From Pedobacter punctiformis (lineage in GTDB: Bacteria > Bacteroidota > Bacteroidia > Sphingobacteriales > Sphingobacteriaceae): DNA of 64,000 nt. Position 1 is the stretch's first letter; the number at the start of each line of letters is the position of its first letter. Under the pieces are notes generated by a model, which saw only the letters and a program-made list of their open reading frames with translations, did not search any database and was not told the origin of the DNA. Below are positions 50,853 to 59,223 of this stretch, piece by piece. A program made the translations under genes and the position numbers. Location: assembly GCF_027213715.1 (NCBI RefSeq), contig NZ_JAPWGM010000001.1, positions 496,001 through 560,000 on the forward strand, written 5' to 3'.

Positions 50853-53800
50853 ATGAAAAAAACCTTACTTCTGTTTACAACATTTCTATTTTTAATCCTC
50901 TTAAAAATAGATGCTGTAGCACAAAATGAAACAACAGCCTCTATAAATGGTATGGTTGCCGATGCTAAAGGGCCAATCAGCGGAGCTACTGTTATTGCTA
51001 TACACGAACCATCAGGTTCGAGATATGCTACTTCTACCCGATCGGATGGCCGTTACAATTTACCAGCCATGCGTATTGGTGGTCCTTACTCAATCACGGT
51101 GTCTTTTATTGGTTTCAAAAATCAAACACAACGCATTGAAAAATTAGCCCTTGGCCAAAGTTCTACTTTAAATGTTACCCTAAGCGAAGATGCCAGCAAT
51201 TTATCTGAGGTTACGGTGTCGGGCAAACAAAGCAAAGTTTTTAACTCAGGCAGAACCGGAGCGTCGCAAAATATTTCCAGAACGGCAATTCAAAACTTAC
51301 CCACTTTAAACAGGAGTTTTACCGATTTTGTTAAGCTTACACCTCAGTTCTCTTTACAGTTTGGAAGCCCAAGTATTGCAGGAAGAAGTAACCTGGCCAA
51401 CAATTTTACGGTAGATGGAGCCCTGTTTAATAATGCTTTCGGTTTACAAGGCACCATTGGTAGCCAAACCAGTTCTCAGCCGATTAACATGGATGCATTT
51501 GAAGAAATTACTGTAAATATCGCCCCGTATGATATTCGTCAAAGTGGTTTTACAGGTGCAGCAATAAATGCAGTAACCAGAAGTGGTACAAATGAGTTTC
51601 AAGGTTCATTAAATACTTACTATAGAAATCAGGATTTGGTAAGCGACTACAATTATGCCGGGTTAAAAGCACCGGTAACTAACTTTAGCCTTAAAGGTTA
51701 CGGTTTCACTTTGGGCGGGCCAATTATTAAAAATAAATTATTCTTTTTCGCCAGTGGAGAATTAGAAAGAAGATCAGATCCCGGAACCGGCTTTTCAGCT
51801 TCAAGAGGTGGAAGTACCGGTCCAAATATATCTCAGGCAAAAGGAGAAGATTTAGATAAATTAAGTTCTTTCTTGCAAACGCTTGGCTATGACCCCGGTG
51901 CTTATGAAAACTATGCCTTGAAAACGAGAAGCGATAAATTATCGGCCAAATTAGATTACAATATTGATGATAAAAACACTTTAAGTTTAAAGTATTTCTA
52001 TTTCAGATCTTACAAAGATATTTTACCAAGTAATAGTGGTGCGCCAAAAAATAACCGTCAGCCATCACAATTGGGTCTTCCGTTTCAATCGGCAGGCTAC
52101 GGAATTAACAATAACATGGACAACGTTAATCTGGAGTTCAGGACACGTTTTAACAATAAATTTTCCAATCAGTTAACGGTTGGTTACAACAGCATGAACG
52201 ATTTCAGAGAGTCAAAAGGTAACAAACCTTTTCCTCTTGTTGATATTATGAATCCTGACGGAAGTTCTTATACTGCTTTTGGTTACGAACCTTTTACTGC
52301 GTTTAACACCTTAAAGACTAAAGTTTACCAGATTACAGATAACTTTAATATTTATGCAGGTCGTCACGAAATAACATTGGGAGCCAATTATGAAGGCTAC
52401 AGAACGCTTAACGGTTTCGCTCCAAACTATTATGGCGCCTATACTTTTAACAGCCTTGCTGATTTTTACAACAGTGCAAATAATGGCGTATCCAATGCAA
52501 CAAAATACCAGATTCAATATTCGGTTATGCCTGATGGATCATTCCCTTATGCAGAAATCCAGTCAAATATGTACGGTTTGTATGCGCAGGATGCTTTTAC
52601 CGTTAGCGATCAGTTAAAATTAACAGCCGGTTTACGTGCAGATTTAACCAATGTTTCTTCACCCGCATCATTTAGCAATCCAAATGTAGAAAAGTTAACT
52701 TTCGAAAATGGAGAAAAAATCGACGTTGGCCGGTTTCCTAAAAGTTCTATTTTGTGGTCGCCGCGTTTAGGTTTTAACTGGGATGTGAATAATGCCGGCA
52801 AAACACAGGTACGAGGTGGTACAGGATTATTTACCGGAAGACCTCCCCTAGTTTGGGTATCTAATCAGGCCAGTAATAATGGGGTTCAGTTTGGTTCAGA
52901 ATCTATTACCAACCCAACAAACAGACCTTTTACTCCGAATGTTGATGCTTATAGAAATGTAAACAAAGCTACTGCAGCAAATAACACAGCCTATAATCTT
53001 GCTGTAACTCAACAGGATTTTAAATTTATGCAGGTTTGGCGTTCCAATTTAGCCATCGACCAGAAATTACCTGGTGGCGTTACCGGAACCATTGAAGCGT
53101 TATATTCAAAAGATATTAATTCTGTTTATTTCCGCAATGCAAACTTAAACACTTCTGCATATACCCTTTTAAAAGGTGCCGATAACCGTCCGAGATACAC
53201 CAGTTCAAGAATTTATGGATCTGCAACCCCTACCCCTGCAAATCCAAATATTTCTGATGCAATTGTAATGACCAATACCAATAAAGGCCATAGCTTATCA
53301 ATCACCGGAACATTATCAAAAGAGTTTGCAGGTGGTCTTTTTGCGACCGCTGGCTATACTTATACCGACTCAAGATCAGTTAATGATGGTGGCTCTATTG
53401 CTCAATCGATGTGGAGAGATCGTCAGGTTTCCGGCAGCCCAAATACAGATGCACTTTCATATTCAAGCTACATGGTTAAAAACCGTTTTATTGCATCTGT
53501 AGTTTACAGAAAAGAGTATATCAACCACTTAGGAACAACATTTTCTATGTTCTACCAATTGCAAGATGGTTTCAGGTATTCTTATACTTATGGAAACGAT
53601 TTAAACAATGATGGTTTAAGTGGCAACGATTTAATTTTTGTACCGGCAAATAAATCTGATATTGTTTTAGTACCAGAAAATGCCGGTGATACCCGCACGG
53701 CTGATCAGCTTTGGGCTCAATTAAACAGCTACATCAGTCAGGATAGCTATTTGAATAAAAAGAGAGGTCAGTATGCACAAAGAAATGGCCTTGTTGGTAA

Positions 53801-54125
53801 TGTAATCGGTACGCTTGATATTCGCCTTGCACAAGATTTATTTGCAAGCCTGAAAGGTAAAAAGCATTCGCTTCAACTTACTTTTGATATTTTCAATTTT
53901 GGAAATATGATCAATAAAACCTGGGGAGTTCCAAAATTTGCCAATAGAGCTAATGGCCTTCTTAACTTTAAAGGAGTGGATGCCGTATCAGGTAAACCTA
54001 CATTTTCTTTCCCTTACCTAAATGCAGAGAACAACGTACCTTTAGTTAATACATTTTCAAGCAGTATTGATGAAACTGCCCGCTGGAGAATCCAGTTCGG
54101 ATTAAGATATAGATTTAATCAATAA
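50853..54125 (+). CDS. Oar-like TonB-dependent outer membrane receptor
   Basis: Outer membrane protein of 1090 residues. A signal peptide ending near 23 (AVA/QNE) is followed by a carboxypeptidase-regulatory domain (about 28-112: INGMVADAKGPISGATVIA... GRYNLPAMRIGGPYSITVSFIGF), a plug-like domain (about 125-245, QNISRTAIQNLPTLNRSFTDFVKLTPQFS), and a very long beta-barrel. This is the Oar architecture known from Myxococcus and Bacteroidota, associated with uptake or secretion of peptides or proteins. The C-terminus GLRYRFNQ places an aromatic residue third from last. A terminator follows, then a lipoprotein gene. Confidence 0.92.
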   Translation: MKKTLLLFTTFLFLILLKIDAVAQNETTASINGMVADAKGPISGATVIAIHEPSGSRYATSTRSDGRYNLPAMRIGGPYSITVSFIGFKNQTQRIEKLALGQSSTLNVTLSEDASNLSEVTVSGKQSKVFNSGRTGASQNISRTAIQNLPTLNRSFTDFVKLTPQFSLQFGSPSIAGRSNLANNFTVDGALFNNAFGLQGTIGSQTSSQPINMDAFEEITVNIAPYDIRQSGFTGAAINAVTRSGTNEFQGSLNTYYRNQDLVSDYNYAGLKAPVTNFSLKGYGFTLGGPIIKNKLFFFASGELERRSDPGTGFSASRGGSTGPNISQAKGEDLDKLSSFLQTLGYDPGAYENYALKTRSDKLSAKLDYNIDDKNTLSLKYFYFRSYKDILPSNSGAPKNNRQPSQLGLPFQSAGYGINNNMDNVNLEFRTRFNNKFSNQLTVGYNSMNDFRESKGNKPFPLVDIMNPDGSSYTAFGYEPFTAFNTLKTKVYQITDNFNIYAGRHEITLGANYEGYRTLNGFAPNYYGAYTFNSLADFYNSANNGVSNATKYQIQYSVMPDGSFPYAEIQSNMYGLYAQDAFTVSDQLKLTAGLRADLTNVSSPASFSNPNVEKLTFENGEKIDVGRFPKSSILWSPRLGFNWDVNNAGKTQVRGGTGLFTGRPPLVWVSNQASNNGVQFGSESITNPTNRPFTPNVDAYRNVNKATAANNTAYNLAVTQQDFKFMQVWRSNLAIDQKLPGGVTGTIEALYSKDINSVYFRNANLNTSAYTLLKGADNRPRYTSSRIYGSATPTPANPNISDAIVMTNTNKGHSLSITGTLSKEFAGGLFATAGYTYTDSRSVNDGGSIAQSMWRDRQVSGSPNTDALSYSSYMVKNRFIASVVYRKEYINHLGTTFSMFYQLQDGFRYSYTYGNDLNNDGLSGNDLIFVPANKSDIVLVPENAGDTRTADQLWAQLNSYISQDSYLNKKRGQYAQRNGLVGNVIGTLDIRLAQDLFASLKGKKHSLQLTFDIFNFGNMINKTWGVPKFANRANGLLNFKGVDAVSGKPTFSFPYLNAENNVPLVNTFSSSIDETARWRIQFGLRYRFNQ

Positions 54126-54150
54126 TCTTTTTAAACTATATAAGCAATTA

Positions 54151-54185
54151 AAAATGGCTGGGTTGAATATCAACCCAGCCATTTT
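54151..54185 (+). terminator. Terminator of the Oar-like receptor gene
   Basis: A perfect 16-bp stem (54151-54166 with 54170-54185) with an ATA loop and trailing T-run, the strongest terminator in the window. Confidence 0.93.
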
Positions 54186-54288
54186 TTTATCAAAAAAGTG
54201 ATAATCTAAATGTAATAAGGGGACAACAATTGATTAACATAATTAAGGTAGGTTTAAGGCATTAAACATTTTCAATCTATTAATTATT

Positions 54289-55914
54289 ATGAAAAAACAA
54301 TTAAAATTAACCGGCATCGCTTTTATTGCGTTTGCAACATTATTAAGCTTTAACGGCTGTAAAAAACAAGAAATTGAAACCAGTCAAAGTGCTTCCCTTA
54401 AGACAAAATCATTAGGAGTTGCTTCTGCAAATGCTGCACTTGCCGTACAAACTGTAGAAAATTTTGAAGTAGGTTCAACCAGCCCTAAAACGGCTTATGA
54501 TGTTTCTCCTGCAGGCTCAGCAAGTGGGGATGATGTTACGCTTAACGGGAAATCGTGGAATTTATTCGATGCCTTAATCGGAAATCTTGCTGCAGATAAA
54601 AAAAATGGATCATGGTCTGCCCGTATTCGTAATTCGGGAAAAATCACCATGCAGTTTGACATTGCAACAGGCATTAATACAGTAAGCATTCAACATGCTA
54701 CTTATGGTACCGATGCAGCCAGTCAGTGGGGTTTATGGTATTCAACCAATGGTGGAAGCAGCTGGACACAGTCTGGCGCTAACATAACCAGTACATCAAC
54801 CCTACAAACACAATTATTTACGTTAAATCTTACCGGAAATGTTCGCTTAGAAATCAGGAAACTTTCAGGTGCTTCAAACAGAATTAATTTTGATGATATT
54901 ACCATTAACGATAATGGTGGTGGCACTGATCCGGGAACAAATCCTGTAATTACTGGTAAGAAGTTTTTATTTGATGCTTCAAAACTAGAAAATGCAGGTA
55001 GTGCCGACTGGCAAATAGATGCAGATGGAACTGAAAATGTTCCAAGCTATCAGGGTGGAACAACTGTTGAACTTAAAGCACAAAGATTTCCAACACCATC
55101 TTACACCGGTATAACTGCCTCAACTCCTGAAACCTATTGGAAAGGCGCCATGTCTGCCTGGGCGGTAGAACTGGTAAAGCGTGGTGAGCTGGTAGAAACT
55201 TTACCCGTTGGTACCGCGATCACTTATGGAGATACTTCTAATCCACAGGATTTAAAAAATTACGATGTATATGTCGTTATTGAACCAAATAAATTATTTA
55301 CTGCTGCTGAGAAAACTGCAATTATGAATTTTGTGGCTAACGGTGGTGGTTTAATGATGGTGGCCGATCATACTGCGGCAAGTACAGCCGGAACAGATGC
55401 CAATGGTTATAATCCTTCAGACAGAGATGGTGATGGTTACGATTCGCCAAGAGTTTGGAATGATTTAATGAGCAATAATGGCATTAACAATAACAAGCCT
55501 TTTGGTTTCAATGTGGATTATGTTGACATCAGCGAACAACCAAGTACCAAGGTTTACACTGGAACCAGCACTAGTGCTAATCTGGTTTTAAATGGAGCTG
55601 CCGGAAATGCTTCAAAATTAGCTTTCTATAATGGTGCAACTGCAACCCTATTTCCTGCGCAAAACTCTACTGTTCAGGGGTTATTTTGGAGAATGAGCAG
55701 TACTTTAGGTAGTAACAATGGCGTTATGGCACTAATTTCGACTTATGGAAGCGGCAGAGTAGCTTTTGTTGGCGATAGTTCTTCTTCTGATGACGGAACC
55801 GGAGATACAAATGATAATCTATTTAATGGCTGGTCTGGCGATGCACCGTCTGGATACACCTCTCATCCGGCTTTGCATTTAAATGCATCGTTATGGCTTG
55901 CTAAAGCACAATAA
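54289..55914 (+). CDS. Putative surface lipoprotein with GATase-like domain
   Basis: Exported protein of 541 residues; the signal ends in SFNGC, a weak lipobox with Cys at 24. Residues about 55-205 form a jelly-roll of the type seen in Bacteroidota surface proteins (VENFEVGSTSPKTAYDV... WYSTNGGSSWTQ... GASNRINFDDITI). A linker leads to an alpha/beta domain (about 222-541) with YDVYVVIEPNKLFTAAEKTAIMNFVANGGGLMMVADHT, typical of class I glutamine amidotransferase-like DUF4350 folds without a catalytic Cys. It lies just downstream of the Oar-like receptor; the two may form a surface system. Function unknown. Confidence 0.72.
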   Translation: MKKQLKLTGIAFIAFATLLSFNGCKKQEIETSQSASLKTKSLGVASANAALAVQTVENFEVGSTSPKTAYDVSPAGSASGDDVTLNGKSWNLFDALIGNLAADKKNGSWSARIRNSGKITMQFDIATGINTVSIQHATYGTDAASQWGLWYSTNGGSSWTQSGANITSTSTLQTQLFTLNLTGNVRLEIRKLSGASNRINFDDITINDNGGGTDPGTNPVITGKKFLFDASKLENAGSADWQIDADGTENVPSYQGGTTVELKAQRFPTPSYTGITASTPETYWKGAMSAWAVELVKRGELVETLPVGTAITYGDTSNPQDLKNYDVYVVIEPNKLFTAAEKTAIMNFVANGGGLMMVADHTAASTAGTDANGYNPSDRDGDGYDSPRVWNDLMSNNGINNNKPFGFNVDYVDISEQPSTKVYTGTSTSANLVLNGAAGNASKLAFYNGATATLFPAQNSTVQGLFWRMSSTLGSNNGVMALISTYGSGRVAFVGDSSSSDDGTGDTNDNLFNGWSGDAPSGYTSHPALHLNASLWLAKAQ

Positions 55915-55932
55915 CTAATCCAATCTGATAAC

Positions 55933-55965
55933 AAAAGGGGCGATAAGAAAATATCGTCCCTTTTT
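55933..55965 (+). terminator. Terminator of the lipoprotein gene
   Basis: A stem of about 12 bp including one G-T pair, with AAAAGGGGCGAT on the left (55933-55944), followed by a T-run. Confidence 0.85.
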
Positions 55966-56039
55966 ATTAATTACACTTAACCTAATTAAATATTTACATC
56001 AATTATTAAAACGATAGCCCGTAAGTAAAAAATTGTTAA

Positions 56040-56047
56040 TATTTTTG
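56040..56047 (+). promoter_or_regulatory. -7 element directly before pyrH
   Basis: TATTTTTG is a perfect TAnnTTTG element five bases before ATG 56053, so pyrH mRNA would be leaderless or nearly so. No -33 TTTG is seen. Confidence 0.4.
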
Positions 56048-56052
56048 GGGTC

Positions 56053-56757
56053 ATGAAGTACAAACGCATCCTACTTAAACTTAGCGGCGAGTCGCTAATG
56101 GGCGAAAAACAATATGGCATTGACAATGAACGTGTTAAACAGTATGCTGAAGACATAAAAGCTGTACACGATAAAGGCCTTGAAATCGCAATCGTAATTG
56201 GTGGTGGAAATATTTTTAGAGGTTTAAGTGCCGAAAAAAGTGGAATGGACAGGGCGCAGGCCGATTACATGGGCATGCTTGCTACGGTAATAAATTCTAT
56301 GGCTTTGCAAGATGCTCTGGAAAAAGTTGGTTTAAAAACCCGTTTACTTACAGCCATTAAAATGGAACAAATTTGCGAACCATTTATCCGCAGAAGAGCT
56401 GTTCGTCACTTAGAAAAAGGCCGTATTGTTATTTTTGGAGCAGGTACAGGTAATCCATATTTCACAACCGATTCTGCTGCTGCATTACGGGCCATTGAAA
56501 TTAAAGCAGATGCTGTGTTAAAAGGTACACGTGTAGATGGCATTTATACTGCTGATCCTGAAAAAGATCCAAATGCGACTAAATACACCGAAATTTCTTT
56601 CAAAGAGGTTTATGATAAAGGTCTGAATGTTATGGATATGACGGCTTTTACACTTTGTGAAGAAAACAAAGTTCCAATTATTGTTTTTGATATGAATAAA
56701 CATGGTAATTTTATGAAAATTGCCATTGGTGAACCAATTGGTACACTGGTAAGATAA
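56053..56757 (+). CDS. pyrH: UMP kinase
   Basis: Cytoplasmic amino-acid-kinase-fold enzyme of 234 residues converting UMP to UDP with [12 protein letters not shown] (9-17) binds phosphate, [10 protein letters not shown] and [23 protein letters not shown] form the nucleotide site, and [14 protein letters not shown] follows; all are standard for bacterial PyrH. It precedes frr, the usual neighbour, but a gap of 141 bases with a separate -7 element suggests frr also has its own promoter. Confidence 0.97.
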   Translation: MKYKRILLKLSGESLMGEKQYGIDNERVKQYAEDIKAVHDKGLEIAIVIGGGNIFRGLSAEKSGMDRAQADYMGMLATVINSMALQDALEKVGLKTRLLTAIKMEQICEPFIRRRAVRHLEKGRIVIFGAGTGNPYFTTDSAAALRAIEIKADAVLKGTRVDGIYTADPEKDPNATKYTEISFKEVYDKGLNVMDMTAFTLCEENKVPIIVFDMNKHGNFMKIAIGEPIGTLVR

Positions 56758-56873
56758 AAAAACATTTTTCCCGGCTTCAACTTCTATTCTCATAACTCAA
56801 TCCCTGGTATATCATGGGCTTGCTTGTGGGATATTCACATGAATACCGAAGCAGAGAAATAAAATAATATTTA

Positions 56874-56881
56874 TATTTTTG
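56874..56881 (+). promoter_or_regulatory. -7 element of frr
   Basis: TATTTTTG is a perfect TAnnTTTG element ending 17 bases before the frr ATG, in the pyrH-frr gap. No -33 element is apparent. Confidence 0.45.
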
Positions 56882-56898
56882 TAGAAATACACACAATT

Positions 56899-57462
56899 AT
56901 GAATGACCTCATAAAGTTACAATTAATGGATGCTCAATCTTCAATGGATAAAGCTATTGATCATTGTGAATCTGAATTAACCAAAATCAGAGCCGGAAAA
57001 GCCTCGGCAGGAATGCTTGATGGTATTTTTGTTGATTACTATGGTGCATCAACAGCACTTTCGCAGGTGGCAAGTATTAATACGCCGGATGCAAGAACGC
57101 TTATTGTTCAACCCTGGGAAAAATCTCTTTTAGTGCCTATTGAGAGAGCTATACAAGAAGCCAACATCGGAATTAATCCTCAAAATGATGGTATTGTAAT
57201 CCGTTTAGTTGTACCTCCTTTAACTGAAGAACGTCGTAAAGATTTAGTTAAAAAGGTAAAAGAAGAAGCAGAACGCGGCCGCATTACTGTTCGTAACATC
57301 CGTAAAGATGCCAACGAAAAGATTAAAAAATTAAAAGGGGACGGAGTTTCTGACGATGAAATTAAAACCGGAGAAGGCGAAGTGCAAAAGTTAACAGATG
57401 CTTATATCATTAAAGTAGATAAGCACGCCGAAGCTAAAGAAAAAGACGTTATGACTGTTTAA
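56899..57462 (+). CDS. frr: Ribosome recycling factor
   Basis: Cytoplasmic factor of 187 residues that splits post-termination ribosomes together with EF-G. Diagnostic blocks are ELTKIRAGKASAGMLDGIFVDYYGASTALSQVASI, NDGIVIRLVVPPLTEERRKDLVKKVKEEAERGRITVRNIRKDA and the C-terminal TDAYIIKVDKHAEAKEKDVMTV. Length is normal. It ends at a terminator shared with the convergent LacI gene. Confidence 0.97.
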   Translation: MNDLIKLQLMDAQSSMDKAIDHCESELTKIRAGKASAGMLDGIFVDYYGASTALSQVASINTPDARTLIVQPWEKSLLVPIERAIQEANIGINPQNDGIVIRLVVPPLTEERRKDLVKKVKEEAERGRITVRNIRKDANEKIKKLKGDGVSDDEIKTGEGEVQKLTDAYIIKVDKHAEAKEKDVMTV

Positions 57463-57486
57463 AGAACAGTAAAACTAAATATTTTG

Positions 57487-57517
57487 AAAAGGGAGCAGAT
57501 GATCTGCTCCCTTTTTT
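57487..57517. terminator. Bidirectional terminator between frr and the LacI gene
   Basis: GGGAGCAG/CTGCTCCC with flanking A/T-runs (57487-57517) lies between convergent stop codons. Confidence 0.9.
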
Positions 57518-57525
57518 ATTTTTAA

Positions 57526-58557
57526 CTATTTAACTGTTTGGCTCTTCCTTAAACTGGATCCTCTTATATTCAAAACAGCCGGCAAAATAGATTCAGTATA
57601 TTCAGAACTGCCTTTATCTGAATTAAGTTTTGACAATAAGGTTTTCATAATTCTTTCTGCAATGGCTTCCAGTGGTTGTGCTATTGCAGTAACTGGTGGG
57701 TTACAAAACTCCAGTAATTCGAAATCATCAAAAGAAACGACTGCAAGATCTTCAAGGATATTAATTTCCATTTGTCTGAAAGTTCTTAAACCATCCATGC
57801 AAATATAATTCGCTGCAAATATTACAGCATCCAGTCCCTCTTCTGTACTAAAAAAGTGAGTCATTTGTTTAATGGAATCAGCAGAATTTACATAATTTAA
57901 TTTCTTAATGTGTAAAGATAGATTGTGTTCCTTAATGGCTTGCTCATAACCAGCCAGGCGATCAATCATTTGCTGCTGTTCTGTATCAATGGTTATAAAG
58001 CCAATATTTTTATATCCGTTATCAATTAAATGTTGAGTGGCTTCATAAGTACTCCCCTGATTATCGATAACCACATAATCTGTTTTTAACTCAGGCACAT
58101 ACCTATCAAATAGCACGACTGGTTTTTTTGTTTGGATTAACTTACTGATTTCATTTTCCAGCCCTTCGGGAAGTGCAATAATATAACCATCAACATGCCT
58201 GTCTCTAAAAATCTGGAGTAATTCTATGGCTTTCTTCTGATCATTCCTGGTGCTGCTAAAAAGAATTTTATAGCCCATTTCTGAAGCTTTTTCATCAATA
58301 AAACGAGCGATTCCGGAGAAAAAGGGTTCAGAAATATCATCTACTAAAAAACCTAGAATCTTTGTTTTGCCGGTTCTTAAACTTTTGGCAAGCGCATTTG
58401 GCTGATAGTCGAGTTTTTCAACCAGATCCAAAACTCTTTTAGCGAGGGCGTCACTGATATTTTTTTCTTTTGCTTTTCCATTAATTACAAAAGATACTGT
58501 GGTTATAGAAACATTTAGTTGACTTGCGATGTCTTTAATTAGAATTTTCTCTTTCAT
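57526..58557 (-). CDS. LacI family transcriptional regulator
   Basis: DNA-binding regulator of 343 residues. The LacI-type helix-turn-helix is at 6-30 (LIKDIASQLNVSITTVSFVINGKAK), followed by the hinge helix NALAKSLRTGKT and a periplasmic-binding-protein-like ligand domain (ILGFLVDDISEPFFSGIARFIDEKASE, PVVLFDRYVPELKTDYVVIDNQG). LacI proteins usually repress sugar-utilisation genes and respond to a sugar. No carbohydrate operon is next to it in this window, so its targets must be elsewhere. Upstream on the same strand lies the tRNA-like unit, closed by its own terminator. Confidence 0.92.
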   Translation of the reverse strand: MKEKILIKDIASQLNVSITTVSFVINGKAKEKNISDALAKRVLDLVEKLDYQPNALAKSLRTGKTKILGFLVDDISEPFFSGIARFIDEKASEMGYKILFSSTRNDQKKAIELLQIFRDRHVDGYIIALPEGLENEISKLIQTKKPVVLFDRYVPELKTDYVVIDNQGSTYEATQHLIDNGYKNIGFITIDTEQQQMIDRLAGYEQAIKEHNLSLHIKKLNYVNSADSIKQMTHFFSTEEGLDAVIFAANYICMDGLRTFRQMEINILEDLAVVSFDDFELLEFCNPPVTAIAQPLEAIAERIMKTLLSKLNSDKGSSEYTESILPAVLNIRGSSLRKSQTVK

Positions 58558-58680
58558 TTATTACTGATACAAACCGATACGGGATTTGGGCTGAAATATA
58601 ATGAATTATTTACAGTGGATAATAGCGCAGGCATGAAAAAGTTAACAAAAAATTTACACGGCCATTTAGAATAATATTTA

Positions 58681-58712
58681 AAAAGAAAAAGAGCAACCCA
58701 TCCAGATTGCTC
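58681..58712 (-). terminator. Terminator of the tRNA-like RNA unit
   Basis: Read on the minus strand, GAGCAA and TTGCTC (58712-58707 and 58696-58691) form a 6-bp stem with a 10-base loop, followed directly by TTTTTCTTTT. It ends transcription about 30 bases after the 3' end of the second tRNA-like RNA. Confidence 0.82.
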
Positions 58713-58742
58713 GATTAACTAACTTATTATTCATAAAAAATG

Positions 58743-58886
58743 CTGTTGGGGAAGGAGTCGAACCTTCAAGGGGTAGTTAGCTACAGTTCAAAAAATTAAT
58801 TGTGGTCAACCCAATAAACTGCGTTTGTCCCATTATTCCCCACCACCGAGACAAGGAGGCGTGTCTGCCAATTTCACCACCCAACA
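58743..58886 (-). ncRNA. Class II tRNA-like RNA with 75-nt variable region (distal copy)
   Basis: A 144-nt tRNA-like fold. The acceptor TGTTGGG (58886-58880) pairs with CCCAACA (58750-58744), and the discriminator is G (58743) without encoded CCA. The D arm GTGAAATTGGCAGACAC has GG and resembles tRNA-Leu. The T arm GAAGG TTCGACT CCTTC is canonical. The anticodon arm CCTCC TTGTCTC GGTGG would give anticodon GTC (58850-58852, Asp-type), but has T at position 37 and a T-T mismatch at 29-41. The variable region starts with GGGG, ends with CCCC, and contains a TAG-CTAA-CTA hairpin and a 33-nt insertion relative to the proximal copy. Compare 58963-59070. Confidence 0.8.
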
Positions 58887-58962
58887 TTATATAGTTTTTA
58901 GTGTTAAGTCGAGCCTTAATCTCTATTAAAGACTAAGGGCTTCTGACTCTGAACTAAAACAG

Positions 58963-59070
58963 CTGTAGGGGAAGGAATCGAACCTTCAAGGAGTGGTTAG
59001 CCATTGCTGGTTTTCCATATTCTCCGCCACCGAGACAAGGAGGTGTGTCTGCCTGTTTCACCACCCTACA
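58963..59070 (-). ncRNA. Class II tRNA-like RNA with 39-nt variable region (proximal copy)
   Basis: A 108-nt tRNA-like fold, 76 bases upstream (in transcription) of the 144-nt copy. The acceptor TGTAGGG (59070-59064) pairs with CCCTACA (58970-58964), discriminator G at 58963, no CCA encoded. The D arm GTGAAACAGGCAGACAC and T arm GAAGG TTCGATT CCTTC are canonical. The anticodon arm CCTCCTTGTCTCGGTGG is identical to the other copy over 17 bases, again with GTC (59034-59036), T37 and the T-T mismatch. The variable region has a GGAG/CTCC base stem and a TGG-CTAA-CCA hairpin. Not a group I intron-containing tRNA or tmRNA: no such elements are present. Confidence 0.8.
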
Positions 59071-59120
59071 GTATGTTTAGCATTTAAAAGAACGTTCCTT
59101 TTTGTTAATTGCTTGATACA

Positions 59121-59152
59121 AATGTAAAGGAACAAGCAATATCTTGCAAATA
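59121..59152 (-). promoter_or_regulatory. Promoter of the tRNA-like RNA unit
   Basis: On the minus strand TTTG (59152-59149) and TACATTTG (59128-59121) are 20 bases apart, both perfect. Transcription would start near 59114, about 44 bases before the 5' end of the proximal tRNA-like RNA. It is divergent from the Lrp/AsnC gene at 59224. Confidence 0.75.
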
Positions 59153-59223
59153 TTTTAAACATTTAATTTTATTTTTGTGATATTAATAAATTATTTTAAA
59201 TTTGATTATCAAAATTCAAAAAT

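Noticed and set aside
58743-58886. Group I intron or tmRNA as explanation for the long tRNA-like gene
   Set aside because: The extra bases are in the variable region, not the anticodon loop; there is no intron core, peptide tag frame or tmRNA pseudoknot.
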